Shown: positions 19,077 to 27,844 of the stretch, one piece after another
Numbering within the stretch: the stretch's first letter is position 1
Layout of the letters: each line of letters begins with the position of its first letter
Assembly: GCF_024347595.1 (NCBI RefSeq)
Contig: NZ_AP025506.1
Coordinates: 1,984,001-2,048,000 of the forward strand
Length of the DNA stretch: 64,000 nucleotides
Direction: 5' to 3'
Origin: Vibrio pomeroyi
Lineage (GTDB): Bacteria > Pseudomonadota > Gammaproteobacteria > Enterobacterales > Vibrionaceae
The notes under the pieces: generated by a model
What the model saw: the letters and a program-made list of their open reading frames with translations, nothing else
What the model was told of the DNA's origin: nothing
Database searches by the model: none
Made by a program: the position numbers and the translations under genes

Positions 19077-19973
19077 TTATTCTTCACTCGAAAACAACTG
19101 ATCCAGTTTGTTCTCGTAGTCGTGGTAATTCAGGTGTTCATAGAGCTCTTTACGAGTTTGCATTGAATCCAACAGTGCTTCCTGATTGCCTTCAACTAGC
19201 AAGTGCTTATAAACGTTCTCTGCCGCTTTGTTCATTGCACGGAATGCACTAAGTGGATAAAGCACCATGTCGACATTAGATTGCGCCAGCTCTTTACAGT
19301 TGTAGAGTGGTGTTTGTCCAAACTCGGTGATGTTCGCCAAGATAGGCACATGCTTACCGGTTGCTGATTTCAGCGCCGCCGAGAACTTGACGTATTGGTC
19401 GAGCTGATTCATCGCTTCAGGGAAAATCATGTCCGCACCGGCTTCAACACACGCAATCGCGCGTTCAATCGCACTGTCTATGCCTTCTACGGCCAGTGCG
19501 TCGGTACGAGCCATGATCACAAAGCTCTCATCAGTTCTCGCATCGGTTGCAGCTTTTACTCGATCGACCATTTCCTGCTGACTAACAATCGCTTTATTAG
19601 GACGATGACCACAGCGTTTCTGTGCCACTTGGTCTTCCATATGAATGGCAGCAGCGCCCGCCTTCTCCATAGCTCGAATCGTACGTGCAATATTGAACGC
19701 ACCGCCAAATCCCGTATCGATATCCACTAGCAGAGGTAAATCACACGCATTAGTAATGCGTTCCACATCCACCAGCACATCGTTCAATGTAGTGATGCCT
19801 AAGTCAGGCAAACCGTAAGACGCATTGGCGATACCTCCACCAGACAAATAAATGGCCTGATGACCCAAGTTCTTTGCCATCATCGCGCAGTACGGATTCA
19901 CCGTGCCGACGATCTGCAGTGGATCGTTGTCTTGCACAGCTTGTCGGAACTTTGCTCCCGCTGATAACTTCAT
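19077..19973 (-). CDS. prpB: Methylisocitrate lyase
   Basis: A 298-residue lyase that splits 2-methylisocitrate to pyruvate and succinate. The catalytic loop KRCGHRPNK is near residue 119, and the magnesium-binding segment DIDTGFGG is near residue 85. The length is standard for PrpB. GGGAG lies upstream of ATG 19973. It is the first enzyme gene after the regulator, with a 37-nt gap that suggests cotranscription with gntR. Confidence 0.95.
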   Translation of the reverse strand: MKLSAGAKFRQAVQDNDPLQIVGTVNPYCAMMAKNLGHQAIYLSGGGIANASYGLPDLGITTLNDVLVDVERITNACDLPLLVDIDTGFGGAFNIARTIRAMEKAGAAAIHMEDQVAQKRCGHRPNKAIVSQQEMVDRVKAATDARTDESFVIMARTDALAVEGIDSAIERAIACVEAGADMIFPEAMNQLDQYVKFSAALKSATGKHVPILANITEFGQTPLYNCKELAQSNVDMVLYPLSAFRAMNKAAENVYKHLLVEGNQEALLDSMQTRKELYEHLNYHDYENKLDQLFSSEE

Positions 19974-20010
19974 AATGACGCTCCCTGTTAAATGTTTATT
20001 TGTCAGTTTT

Positions 20011-20781
20011 TTAATCCATATCTTTGGATTGAATTTGTTGTTCGATAAGCAGACGACTACCGGAGATATGTCGTCGCATCAGCATCTCTGCTAGCTCTTC
20101 ATCACCATTGCGAATTGCTTGTAAGATATATTTGTGTTCATCAAGCGCCTCTTTTGGTCGAGACTGAGCTCTAGGCGATTGGTAGCGATACATGCGTAAT
20201 AAGTGATAAAGCTCATCACACAATAAAGAAATGAGTTTGCTGTTGCGGCTGGCTTTAATGATTCGATAATGGAAATCGAAATCGCCGTGTTGGTGGAAAT
20301 AGGAAGAACCCTCTACTTCATCGATATGCTGAGAGTGTGTCGACAATAACCCTTCAAGGCCGATCAGTTCTTCTTGTGTGATGTGTCTTGCTGCGAGTCG
20401 CGCAGCCATACCTTCTAGAGCCTCTCGAACCGCGTATAACTCAAGTAGCTTGTCAGCAGAAAAGGTAATCACTCGGGCGCCAACATGAGGAATACGCTCA
20501 ATAAGCCCCAGTCCTTCAACCCGCATAATCGCTTCACGCAAAGGACCTCGGCTTACCTCAAAGCGTTTAGCCAGCTCCGGTTCTGAGATCTTACTGCCCG
20601 GTGGTAATTCGCCATTAACAATCGCCTCAACGAGGTATTCCGTCAGGTTTTCTGACTTGGTGCTCTCTTTAGCGCTAACATGTGTTTTCGTGTTTGCACT
20701 TAAGGTGAGATTTTTTATCGCAGTATTCATATTCACGCTGCTCACTTCTGATTGCCGAACCTTAATTGTCAACAATTCCAT
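20011..20781 (-). CDS. GntR-family (FCD) transcriptional regulator of the prp operon
   Basis: A 256-residue repressor or activator. A winged helix-turn-helix at about residues 45-110 contains [31 protein letters not shown], the classic GntR recognition region in pieces, and an FCD all-helical effector domain follows from about 120. The start is uncertain: ATG 20781 overlaps an operator copy, while ATG 20730 (MNTAIKNL) would leave that copy in the leader. It heads the propionate operon and probably controls it in response to a pathway intermediate such as 2-methylcitrate. That ligand is an inference. Enterobacteria use a different regulator (PrpR). Confidence 0.88.
   Translation of the reverse strand: MELLTIKVRQSEVSSVNMNTAIKNLTLSANTKTHVSAKESTKSENLTEYLVEAIVNGELPPGSKISEPELAKRFEVSRGPLREAIMRVEGLGLIERIPHVGARVITFSADKLLELYAVREALEGMAARLAARHITQEELIGLEGLLSTHSQHIDEVEGSSYFHQHGDFDFHYRIIKASRNSKLISLLCDELYHLLRMYRYQSPRAQSRPKEALDEHKYILQAIRNGDEELAEMLMRRHISGSRLLIEQQIQSKDMD
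20764..20777 (-). promoter_or_regulatory. GntR-type palindrome, copy 1
   Basis: AATTGTCAACAATT is a near-perfect palindrome, one central base off the two upstream copies. It overlaps codons 2-6 of the gntR reading frame if translation starts at 20781. Confidence 0.65.
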
Positions 20782-20807
20782 AACATGAACATAAAATACA
20801 CGATCAA

Positions 20808-20839
20808 ATTGTCGACAATCAAGCGAATTGTCGACAATT
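20808..20839 (-). promoter_or_regulatory. Paired GntR-type operators upstream of the prp operon
   Basis: Two perfect palindromes, ATTGTCGACAAT at 20808-20819 and AATTGTCGACAATT at 20826-20839, have centres 19 bp apart. On the minus strand an extended TGTATTTT (about 20791-20798) could be the -10 box just downstream, so bound regulator would cover the promoter. The -10 is inferred by eye. Confidence 0.7.
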
Positions 20840-21060
20840 TAGACTAAGGTAGTATTTTCTTTAGCCAGTTTAAATATGGCCACATCAAGCATGAAATAAA
20901 ACTAAGTCATTGTTAGTTAATGAATTTAACAAACCAACACTCCACTAAACCTTTACTTTCCTTAAAGCTGGTCAAAATAATGTGTCGACAACTAACCAAG
21001 TTAAGTCGCCAAACACCGCTTCACCTATACCTGCCAGTGAGTTCAATGATAAACGGACAC
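20840..21060. other. Gap between the prp operators and the HD-GYP terminator
   Basis: Together with the operators and the terminator this forms a 361-bp gene-free stretch (20782-21142). I see AT-rich DNA with no supported gene or further palindrome here. A short plus-strand reading frame in it has no ribosome site or family likeness. Confidence 0.4.
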
Positions 21061-21090
21061 AAAAAAAGACGCACTCATGTGCGCCTTTTG
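21061..21090 (-). terminator. Intrinsic terminator of the HD-GYP sensor gene
   Basis: An 11-bp stem (21079-21089 with 21064-21074, one mismatch) and a 4-nt loop are followed on the minus strand by seven T residues. It lies about 53 nt past the stop at 21143. Confidence 0.82.
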
Positions 21091-21142
21091 TTAAACGAAA
21101 TTTAGGATGAGACCGTACTTGCCTTAACGAAACATCCGGTGG

Positions 21143-24100
21143 TTAAGCAATCTGACGAGTGACTTCGAGGTATTTATTGATATCCACAAAGTCGATTTGT
21201 TCTGGTTTCAAATACTCTTCTGCGTAACGAACATGCGTCCCGCTGGTTAAGAACAACCTGAACAGCTCGATATCGATATGTTCGTCCAACGCCATCTTGT
21301 GCATTATGTCGACTGCCACACTAATTGGCTTCGCTTTCTTGTACGGCCTATCCGCAGCGGTTAATGCCTCAAAAATATCGGATATCACCAGAATACGCTC
21401 TGGAATAGAAAGTTCTTCAGCAGTCAGCTTCCTTGGATAACCAGTACCTTTGAGCGTTTCATGATGGGTCGAAGCATAACGAGGCACACGACTTAGCTCT
21501 TTAGGGAATGGTAGGTTCTCCAGCATCTTAATGGTGCCAAGCATATGCTCATTGATCTTGAATCGATCTTCTTCGGTCAAGGTACCACGAGCGATACTCA
21601 GGTTATAAACCTCACCTAAGTTATATAAGTGCTCAGGAACGTCCATTTTGATCTTGTGTTTTGGGTCAAACTCTAACGGTCGGTCTCTTTTCACTATGTG
21701 CTCTGGCTTATCACTCAGAAGTGGTTCTGTCGCAGGTAAGGTTGAGCTTGGTGTCCTATTCAACGCTTCAATTGGTGATAGGCCAAGTTGATCATCAAAA
21801 TTGCGCGTCCAAGTGGTTTCAGCAATAGAACGAATACGTGCGACTTTATCACCGCTCATGAACTCACCACCAACGTTTGAATTGGCGATGAACGCAAAGT
21901 CATCTTGTAGCTGTTGCTTAGCCGCAGCAAGTTCGTCGGCGATTTGCTGTGTTGGTAGCGTGCCTTCCAGTTGTTTTCTCAATGCGGCGATCTCTGCATC
22001 ACGCCAAAGCACCTCAAATCGTGTTCTGACCTCGTGAATTCGGTTGTAGTTGGCTTCTAGCTTCGAACCTTTATCAACGATGTGCTCAGGCGTGGTGATC
22101 TTGCCACAATCATGAAGCCAAGCTGCAATTCTAAATTCACGACGCTCATCGTCATTCTCGAATTTAAAGTCTTTGAAATGGTCAGATTGTGATTTCTCCG
22201 CCGCCTCTGCCAACATCAAACCAAGTTCCGGCACACGATTACAGTGCCCTGCTGTATAGGCAGACTTGTCATCGATCGCTTGAGCAATAAGCTTAATAAA
22301 CGACTCAACAAACGCCTCTTGAGTTTGCTCATGTTGCTTAATCTCAGCAGACATATCTTTAACGGCGACAGACAACTCCCATACTTCTTTAATACGAGTA
22401 TCAAGCACATTCACACTGTCGTAATCACGTTGTTTAATCTTATTTGTTTCAGCTTTAAGCTGACGTATAGGTCGAACAATCGGCGCTCCAAAGATCCAAG
22501 CCACAGGCAATGTGAGGCTCATAAGCAGCACAGTCACGCCAATCGAAGTCGCCACACGCTTGTTTACCGCGCTGTAAATTTCCGCCTCAGGTATCGCCAC
22601 AGCAAAGTATTCTGAATAATGCTCACCCGTCTCAATCTTTTTCAGATAAAGGTGTTTAGTCTCTCCATTGAGCACCATCTCGACCATTTCGCCTTCAGTC
22701 GTCGCTGTCGCGGTTTTCTCGTAAAGTTCGGTATAAGGAATGGTGGTTCCAGTATTTAATGCCTGATGATGAAACCACTTTTGCGCTAACGCTTCTTTCT
22801 GTTCAACAGTCAGTGCACCAATCGCTTGGTTGATGATCGGTAAGAGCTGCTGATGTTTATTCTGCAACACTATATGGAACTGATTTGGATAGTTTGCTTT
22901 TAGGTCAGACAATGCGTCATTCACCTTCAAGTTGGCATGAAAGAACTTATCCAGAGAAAAAGCGAGGACAGGCTTGGCATCCAGTACCGCAAAGTATTCA
23001 CCATTGTCTACGGCATCAAGTGCAGCCTCAATATTAGGAACTTCAACAAGATCAATGCTTGTGAAATCCTGTATTAACTGAGGTGTAATAGACCATCCAG
23101 ATAGAATCGCGACCTTTTTACCACTCAGCTCGCCATAGCTTGATACGGTTTGAACATCACTGCGAGTCACCACCGAAAACGGTAAATCGTAAATAGCATC
23201 GGTATATAATCCTTTTACACCATTACTCTCATAGTTCTGGATGGAATGAAGACCATCGATGCTTCCTTCATGAAACTTGTCTGTCAGTTCTTTCCAAGAA
23301 AATCCGTTTACAAATTCAAACTGTATTCCACTTGTCTCCCCGACCATCTTTAGAAGATCAATCGCATAGCCATTAGGTTGTCCCGAAACAGAGAAATCCA
23401 TTGGCCCCCAATCCGTTTGATTCGAGAACAACAAAGGCGGCGTAGCTTCTATTATGGCTTGCTGCTCAGGCGACCAATTGATTTGATCGGATTGTGGAAG
23501 TTCCTGTGTCGTATCGAGGTCGCGGTTTGAAGCAATAATGTTTCCTGATTTGGAATACAAAAAGGATTCAACCTGGCTTTCTTCATCCAAGTCCAATGCA
23601 CTAGCAGATAACTTGCTCGCTAACGAAGAGAGGACGATATCAATACCTATCACATGTTGTGTGTCGCTTACCGCTTTGGATTCAAAGGCTAAAGAATAGG
23701 TTTGTCCAGTGATTTGGAGATGTTGGAAAAGGTAAGGCTGCGTCTTTTCAACAGTCTCAGTATTCGCTGTTACGTACCAAGGTCTTGTCGTGGGAAAGTA
23801 ATTACTCGGCTCTGTTTTTGAATCTCGAAGATTAAATTCAAGGTCATAGTATTTGGTCGTTCGGATACGGCCTGCTTCCCTATCACTGATCTCTATTACA
23901 ACCCATCGGTCTGTACTATCAGCACCGATTTTATCTCGAACAAAAGGAGAAGACTCTAGATTGATAATTTGGAAGAAGCGTTCATTAGATGAGCCAATGT
24001 AGATACTGTAAAATAGAGGGTTGTCTTTTATTGCTTCAGAAAGGATCCCACGTGACTCTTCACGAGAGATTTGGTGGCTGATAGAACGATGTACAGAGGA

Positions 24101-24316
24101 GAGCAATCGTGCAGTGTTTATCGCATCAGAATCGATGTTACCGATATAGTCACTGAGATCTTGAGATACCATAGTCAGTTTCGACAAGGTGTGCTCAGTC
24201 GCCATTTTTTTGCTGAAATAGTATTGAAGTGAAACCGCTACGATCGCCGTCAGTACCGTCGCAAGCAAAAACATCCCTCCAACGGTCACCCGTAATGAGA
24301 TTTTTGTGTTTTTCAT
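21143..24316 (-). CDS. Membrane sensor with Cache, solute-binding and HD-GYP domains
   Basis: A 1057-residue signalling protein. In order: a membrane helix (about 10-30), a Cache-like periplasmic domain (about 35-270), a bacterial solute-binding family 3 domain (about 295-520), a second membrane helix (about 585-610), a HAMP region (PIVRPIRQLKAE), then an HD-GYP phosphohydrolase. The catalytic HD pair is H735-D736 and the second metal motif is HHETLKGTGYP from residue 951. The canonical aspartate of HHExxDGxGYP is lysine here. The HD and HH motifs are about 216 residues apart against 55 in the response regulator at 53246-54289, so roughly 160 residues are inserted inside the domain. Members of this family break c-di-GMP. 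AAGGA precedes ATG 24316. Confidence 0.88.
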   Translation of the reverse strand: MKNTKISLRVTVGGMFLLATVLTAIVAVSLQYYFSKKMATEHTLSKLTMVSQDLSDYIGNIDSDAINTARLLSSVHRSISHQISREESRGILSEAIKDNPLFYSIYIGSSNERFFQIINLESSPFVRDKIGADSTDRWVVIEISDREAGRIRTTKYYDLEFNLRDSKTEPSNYFPTTRPWYVTANTETVEKTQPYLFQHLQITGQTYSLAFESKAVSDTQHVIGIDIVLSSLASKLSASALDLDEESQVESFLYSKSGNIIASNRDLDTTQELPQSDQINWSPEQQAIIEATPPLLFSNQTDWGPMDFSVSGQPNGYAIDLLKMVGETSGIQFEFVNGFSWKELTDKFHEGSIDGLHSIQNYESNGVKGLYTDAIYDLPFSVVTRSDVQTVSSYGELSGKKVAILSGWSITPQLIQDFTSIDLVEVPNIEAALDAVDNGEYFAVLDAKPVLAFSLDKFFHANLKVNDALSDLKANYPNQFHIVLQNKHQQLLPIINQAIGALTVEQKEALAQKWFHHQALNTGTTIPYTELYEKTATATTEGEMVEMVLNGETKHLYLKKIETGEHYSEYFAVAIPEAEIYSAVNKRVATSIGVTVLLMSLTLPVAWIFGAPIVRPIRQLKAETNKIKQRDYDSVNVLDTRIKEVWELSVAVKDMSAEIKQHEQTQEAFVESFIKLIAQAIDDKSAYTAGHCNRVPELGLMLAEAAEKSQSDHFKDFKFENDDERREFRIAAWLHDCGKITTPEHIVDKGSKLEANYNRIHEVRTRFEVLWRDAEIAALRKQLEGTLPTQQIADELAAAKQQLQDDFAFIANSNVGGEFMSGDKVARIRSIAETTWTRNFDDQLGLSPIEALNRTPSSTLPATEPLLSDKPEHIVKRDRPLEFDPKHKIKMDVPEHLYNLGEVYNLSIARGTLTEEDRFKINEHMLGTIKMLENLPFPKELSRVPRYASTHHETLKGTGYPRKLTAEELSIPERILVISDIFEALTAADRPYKKAKPISVAVDIMHKMALDEHIDIELFRLFLTSGTHVRYAEEYLKPEQIDFVDINKYLEVTRQIA

Positions 24317-24653
24317 TATTCTGTCCTTGAATAACCACTAGCGAAGAAATGTAACATGCTAGCAATATTTCTATTATTACTACGGCATACTGTCTCTAGC
24401 AACACATTATTCTATATATTATTTAAGTTATCCCTATATCTCCCCTCTACGTCGCAATAACCTTATATTTTAATGATATTTAACAATATAAATTGACCGC
24501 CAATTTCCTTATTTAAATTAATGGTATTTGTTTTCATAAAATGGAAACACCTCACGCCTTTGTTATGATGCTTATTATATTATTTACTTTATGCTATAAA
24601 TTTAGATATAAAATTTTAACATCAAGTCAGTTCGTTAGTATCGACATAATCGT
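24317..24653. promoter_or_regulatory. Divergent intergenic region ahead of vgrG
   Basis: 337 bp of very AT-rich DNA lies between the divergent HD-GYP gene and vgrG, so it should contain both promoters. A TTGACC at about 24493 could be a -35 box, but I see no convincing -10 at the right spacing, and no sigma-54 GG-N10-GC signature. I see no gene here. The base composition would suit H-NS binding, which is an inference. Confidence 0.35.
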
Positions 24654-26672
24654 ATGTCTGAACATCTTCGAGCATTATCAGGCGAGCCTATGACGGATAA
24701 TTTCTCCCCTTCTGCCAGCACGATTGTGGCAAAAGATTCTAAAAGCAACGAGCATGCAGTCAGCGATTTTGCTATTTCTGAGTACTTATCGAAGCCTTTT
24801 AAAATCGAACTCACTCTTATCTCTAAGAACTTTGTTATTGACGACCAACTGGGTCAAAAACTCTCTATTACCCGCTTTGTTAACGACACCGACAATTTGA
24901 CCGCGACGCGAGTATTCAACGGTATAGTCACACAAGTTCAATTACTGGGTATGGACAGTAATCTGCAATACTCTAGTTACCGTGTCACTCTAAGACCCTG
25001 GTTTTGGTTATTGAAACACACTCACTCGTTCCGTGTTTATCAAAGCCAATCGACCAAAGACATTGTTTCAGACGTACTAACTCAAGCTGGTTTCAGTGGC
25101 TCCTTCAAAGCAGGAACCATGCCTTCATCGAAACGCGAATATTGCGTTCAATACAATGAAAGCGACTTTGATTTTGTAACACGCTTGCTTGCAGAAGAAG
25201 GCGTGCATTACTTTTTCCAACACAGCGATTCAGACCATCTGATGATGCTTCAAGATGCACAGAGCCCTTTCCAAAAATCAGATGCCGGCAAATTCGACAT
25301 GATTGAAGTCCCCTCCGGCAGTAATCCATTGATCGATAAATGGATGCCTCAAGGTCAGTTTCATGGTGCCAGTATCGAACTAACCAGTTATGACTACTCA
25401 CAAACCAAATTAGTAAGCAGTAAAGAGAAGAAATCCAGCCACACAATTGCTAACAACACCAAGTTAACCAAACAGTTTTACCCGAACCTTGGTATCACAG
25501 GTGGGATGGAAGATCTCGCAAGCAATCTAGTTAAGCGACGTATTGAGCAACTCGAGCAAAACTATCAAACCGTAGACGCAGAAGCGCAGCACGACTCATT
25601 CGAATTGGGCACTTGGTTTTCATTAGCATCCCATTTGGACAAAGCTCAACTGGGCGACTACCTCGTCACTGAACTTCATATCCGATATAGCACCGAGAAC
25701 CACTGTGATACTCGCCTCACCCTACTTGATACCTCAATTCCTAATTATCCGACACCGCGAGATAAAGCCAGAATACACGGTCTACAAAGCGCAATTGTCG
25801 CGGGTAGTACAGCAGGTGAAATCAATCAAGATGACCAAGGTCGAGTCCGTATTCAATTCCATTGGGATACCGAAGCATCCGGAGACAAGACGAGTTGCTA
25901 TGTGCGAGTCGCTCAGATGATGGCAGGCAGTGGCTATGGCGCTCAATTCATCCCGAGAGTGGGACAAGAAGTACTGGTTAGCTTTATTGATGGCGATCCA
26001 GATCAACCGATTATCACAGGCAGTGTCTATAACAGTAAAAACGCGCCCCCTTACAAAGAAGCCAACTCTACTAAAACAGGGATCAGCACTAAGTTAAGTG
26101 GATTAGCGAATGAGCTCTATTTCGATGATAAGAAAGACAATGAGCTTATGTACATGCACGCGACGAAAGACTTCACCAAAGAAGTAGAAAACAACCTGAC
26201 TGAAACGATCAAAGGCGAACTGCTTCAGAAGACGACTAAGCAAGTAACTGTTTCCACAGAAGATAACTACACGCTCACCTCAGACAAAGCGATCAGTGAG
26301 AAAGGCAAATCCATCTCGTTAGAAGCCGATGACAAAATTGAGCTAACGGTAGGTTCCAGCAAGATCACCATGTCTTCATCTTCCATCAGTATTGAAGCCA
26401 GTAACATCGACATTAAAGCGAGCAGCGCTCTCAACCTCGAAGGGATGAACGTGACAAGCAAGGCAACATCGGCCAACAAGATATCAGGGGTGACAACAGC
26501 GCTCGAAGCAACAAGTTCCAACAGTATCAAAGGGCTCAGCGTCGCTATCAAAGCAGATACTACCCTCTCAGCGGAAGGATCATTGAGTGCCGAGTTTAAG
26601 TCTGGCTTAAAAGGAACTTTCGATGGTGGTGTGATGGGCGAACTCAAAGGCGCGATTGTAAAGGTGAATTAA
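24654..26672 (+). CDS. tssI: Type VI secretion spike protein VgrG (TssI)
   Basis: A 672-residue spike protein. The gp27-like base is residues 20 to about 370 (with YCVQYNESDFDFVTRLLAEEGVHYFF), the gp5-like OB domain follows (QDDQGRVRIQFHWD...FIPRVGQEVLVSFIDGDPDQPIITGSVYN), and the C-terminus is a beta-helix needle rich in short repeats (SISIEASNIDIKAS). There is no extra C-terminal toxin domain, so it is a structural, not evolved, VgrG. The start is ATG 24654 or ATG 24690; the latter has AGG at a usable spacing. It is the first gene of a vgrG-DUF6931-PAAR unit that delivers the tip of the T6SS in this window. Confidence 0.95.
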   Translation: MSEHLRALSGEPMTDNFSPSASTIVAKDSKSNEHAVSDFAISEYLSKPFKIELTLISKNFVIDDQLGQKLSITRFVNDTDNLTATRVFNGIVTQVQLLGMDSNLQYSSYRVTLRPWFWLLKHTHSFRVYQSQSTKDIVSDVLTQAGFSGSFKAGTMPSSKREYCVQYNESDFDFVTRLLAEEGVHYFFQHSDSDHLMMLQDAQSPFQKSDAGKFDMIEVPSGSNPLIDKWMPQGQFHGASIELTSYDYSQTKLVSSKEKKSSHTIANNTKLTKQFYPNLGITGGMEDLASNLVKRRIEQLEQNYQTVDAEAQHDSFELGTWFSLASHLDKAQLGDYLVTELHIRYSTENHCDTRLTLLDTSIPNYPTPRDKARIHGLQSAIVAGSTAGEINQDDQGRVRIQFHWDTEASGDKTSCYVRVAQMMAGSGYGAQFIPRVGQEVLVSFIDGDPDQPIITGSVYNSKNAPPYKEANSTKTGISTKLSGLANELYFDDKKDNELMYMHATKDFTKEVENNLTETIKGELLQKTTKQVTVSTEDNYTLTSDKAISEKGKSISLEADDKIELTVGSSKITMSSSSISIEASNIDIKASSALNLEGMNVTSKATSANKISGVTTALEATSSNSIKGLSVAIKADTTLSAEGSLSAEFKSGLKGTFDGGVMGELKGAIVKVN

Positions 26673-26740
26673 TCCGTTCAAGGAAATTCACTCATCAAGC
26701 TCATAAGCCACCACGAACGAAATTTAGGTAGAACGAAAAG

Positions 26741-27301
26741 ATGTATAAAAAGATTCCATATCAAACGGGCAGGCAACTGCTCGACAGGTTTTCAAGCTCA
26801 GACGAAGCTCAAGCTCTGATAGATGAAGAGCTCAACGTCGCTGATTCCATAGAAGCTTTGTTGAAAGACGAACTCTATTTCGACTTGGTTCAGTTTCTTG
26901 CTCACGGGTTGCCTGTGCGTGAGGCTATTTGGTGGGGCGCACATACGCTCGATGCAAGAAATGATGTGTGGTCTACAATGCAAAAGCAGTGTATTTCAAC
27001 CGCCAAGGCTTGGGTGAAGTCTCCTTCAGAGGAGCAGAGGCGAAAGAGCGAACTCTTTTCCAACAAGCTCAAACTGAATTGCGGCCCGTCTTGGTTAGCT
27101 CAAGCCGTATTCTGGAATGGTTCTGGCAGCATTGTGGCGCCAGATTTACCCAACGTTCTGCCCGATCCTTTCTTATACTCTAAGGCGGTAGCTGGCGCGA
27201 TCAACCATTCCGCGGCACTGCCTAACTGGGATAAAACCAACGAGTATTATAAGAAATCCATTGGCATTGCACTTGAGCTTGCCAAAGGCAGTAAAGCATA
27301 A
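26741..27301 (+). CDS. DUF6931-like T6SS-associated protein
   Basis: A 186-residue cytosolic helical protein between vgrG and the PAAR gene. Its features, such as HGLPVREAIWWGAHTLDAR and GPSWLAQAVFWNGSGSI, match what I recall of the DUF6931 proteins encoded beside VgrG/PAAR genes; the family assignment is from memory. There is no signal peptide, membrane helix or enzyme motif. Its position suggests an adaptor or chaperone for loading the spike. It could also be a small effector, but nothing supports that. Confidence 0.65.
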   Translation: MYKKIPYQTGRQLLDRFSSSDEAQALIDEELNVADSIEALLKDELYFDLVQFLAHGLPVREAIWWGAHTLDARNDVWSTMQKQCISTAKAWVKSPSEEQRRKSELFSNKLKLNCGPSWLAQAVFWNGSGSIVAPDLPNVLPDPFLYSKAVAGAINHSAALPNWDKTNEYYKKSIGIALELAKGSKA

Positions 27302-27325
27302 AGTTAAAGATGACAGGAGTAACTA

Positions 27326-27625
27326 ATGACGTTAGCCGCACGATTAACTGACATGCACGTTTGCCCAATGCAGACACCTGCAGTCCCACCTATCCCCCAC
27401 GTTGGTGGCCCGATTAGTGGCCCCGGCGTTCCAACGGTACTTATTGGCAATATGCCAGCAGCAACCCTTGGTGACATGTGCGTATGTGTCGGACCTCCAG
27501 ACAGCATCATTAAGGGCAGTGCTACCGTACTCATAATGAGTAAACCCGCTGCGCGTATGGGCGATACAACAAGCCATGGCGGCACGATTGTTCTTGGTAT
27601 GCCAACCGTGATGATTGGAGGTTAA
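27326..27625 (+). CDS. PAAR-domain spike tip protein
   Basis: A 99-residue PAAR protein that sharpens the VgrG tip. Repeated proline-glycine-rich beta segments (VPPIPHVGGPISGPGVPTVLIG, in two parts, then ARMGDTTSHGGTIVLGMPTVMIGG) and conserved histidines and cysteines for a bound metal are visible. AGGAG lies upstream of ATG 27326. It has no N- or C-terminal toxin extension, so the cargo must come from elsewhere. Confidence 0.92.
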   Translation: MTLAARLTDMHVCPMQTPAVPPIPHVGGPISGPGVPTVLIGNMPAATLGDMCVCVGPPDSIIKGSATVLIMSKPAARMGDTTSHGGTIVLGMPTVMIGG

Positions 27626-27844
27626 ATACCTTACATTTCATAGGGTTTCAAAAAACCGTGACATCGGTCCACTTTCTTAGATGAAGTTCAAAGTTTTAAG
27701 TAAATATCTATTTTGCATGAGACTTTTCAAGAAAAAGCTCTAGAATTAATAAATGTTAACAAGTGTTTACGAAACATAAGGAATATGTATCAAAAATGAC
27801 ACTTTGTGCGATCAGGATAACAAATAGATTTTTACAGGATGTAT
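27626..27844 (+). promoter_or_regulatory. Probable promoter region of the main T6SS operon
   Basis: About 219 bp lies between the PAAR gene and tssA. It is AT-rich, and the long same-strand run starts after it, so a promoter is expected. No sigma-54 element with correct spacing is visible. AGGA at 27836-27839 serves the tssA start. Confidence 0.4.

Noticed and set aside
24317..24653. AT-rich stretch considered as a replication origin or attachment site
   Set aside because: No iterons, DnaA-box cluster or direct repeats of attachment-site type are visible.
27796..27812. Sigma-54-like TGACAC...TGCG ahead of tssA
   Set aside because: The spacing between the GG-like and GC elements is about 8 nt instead of 10, and no activator gene of the VasH type is in the window.
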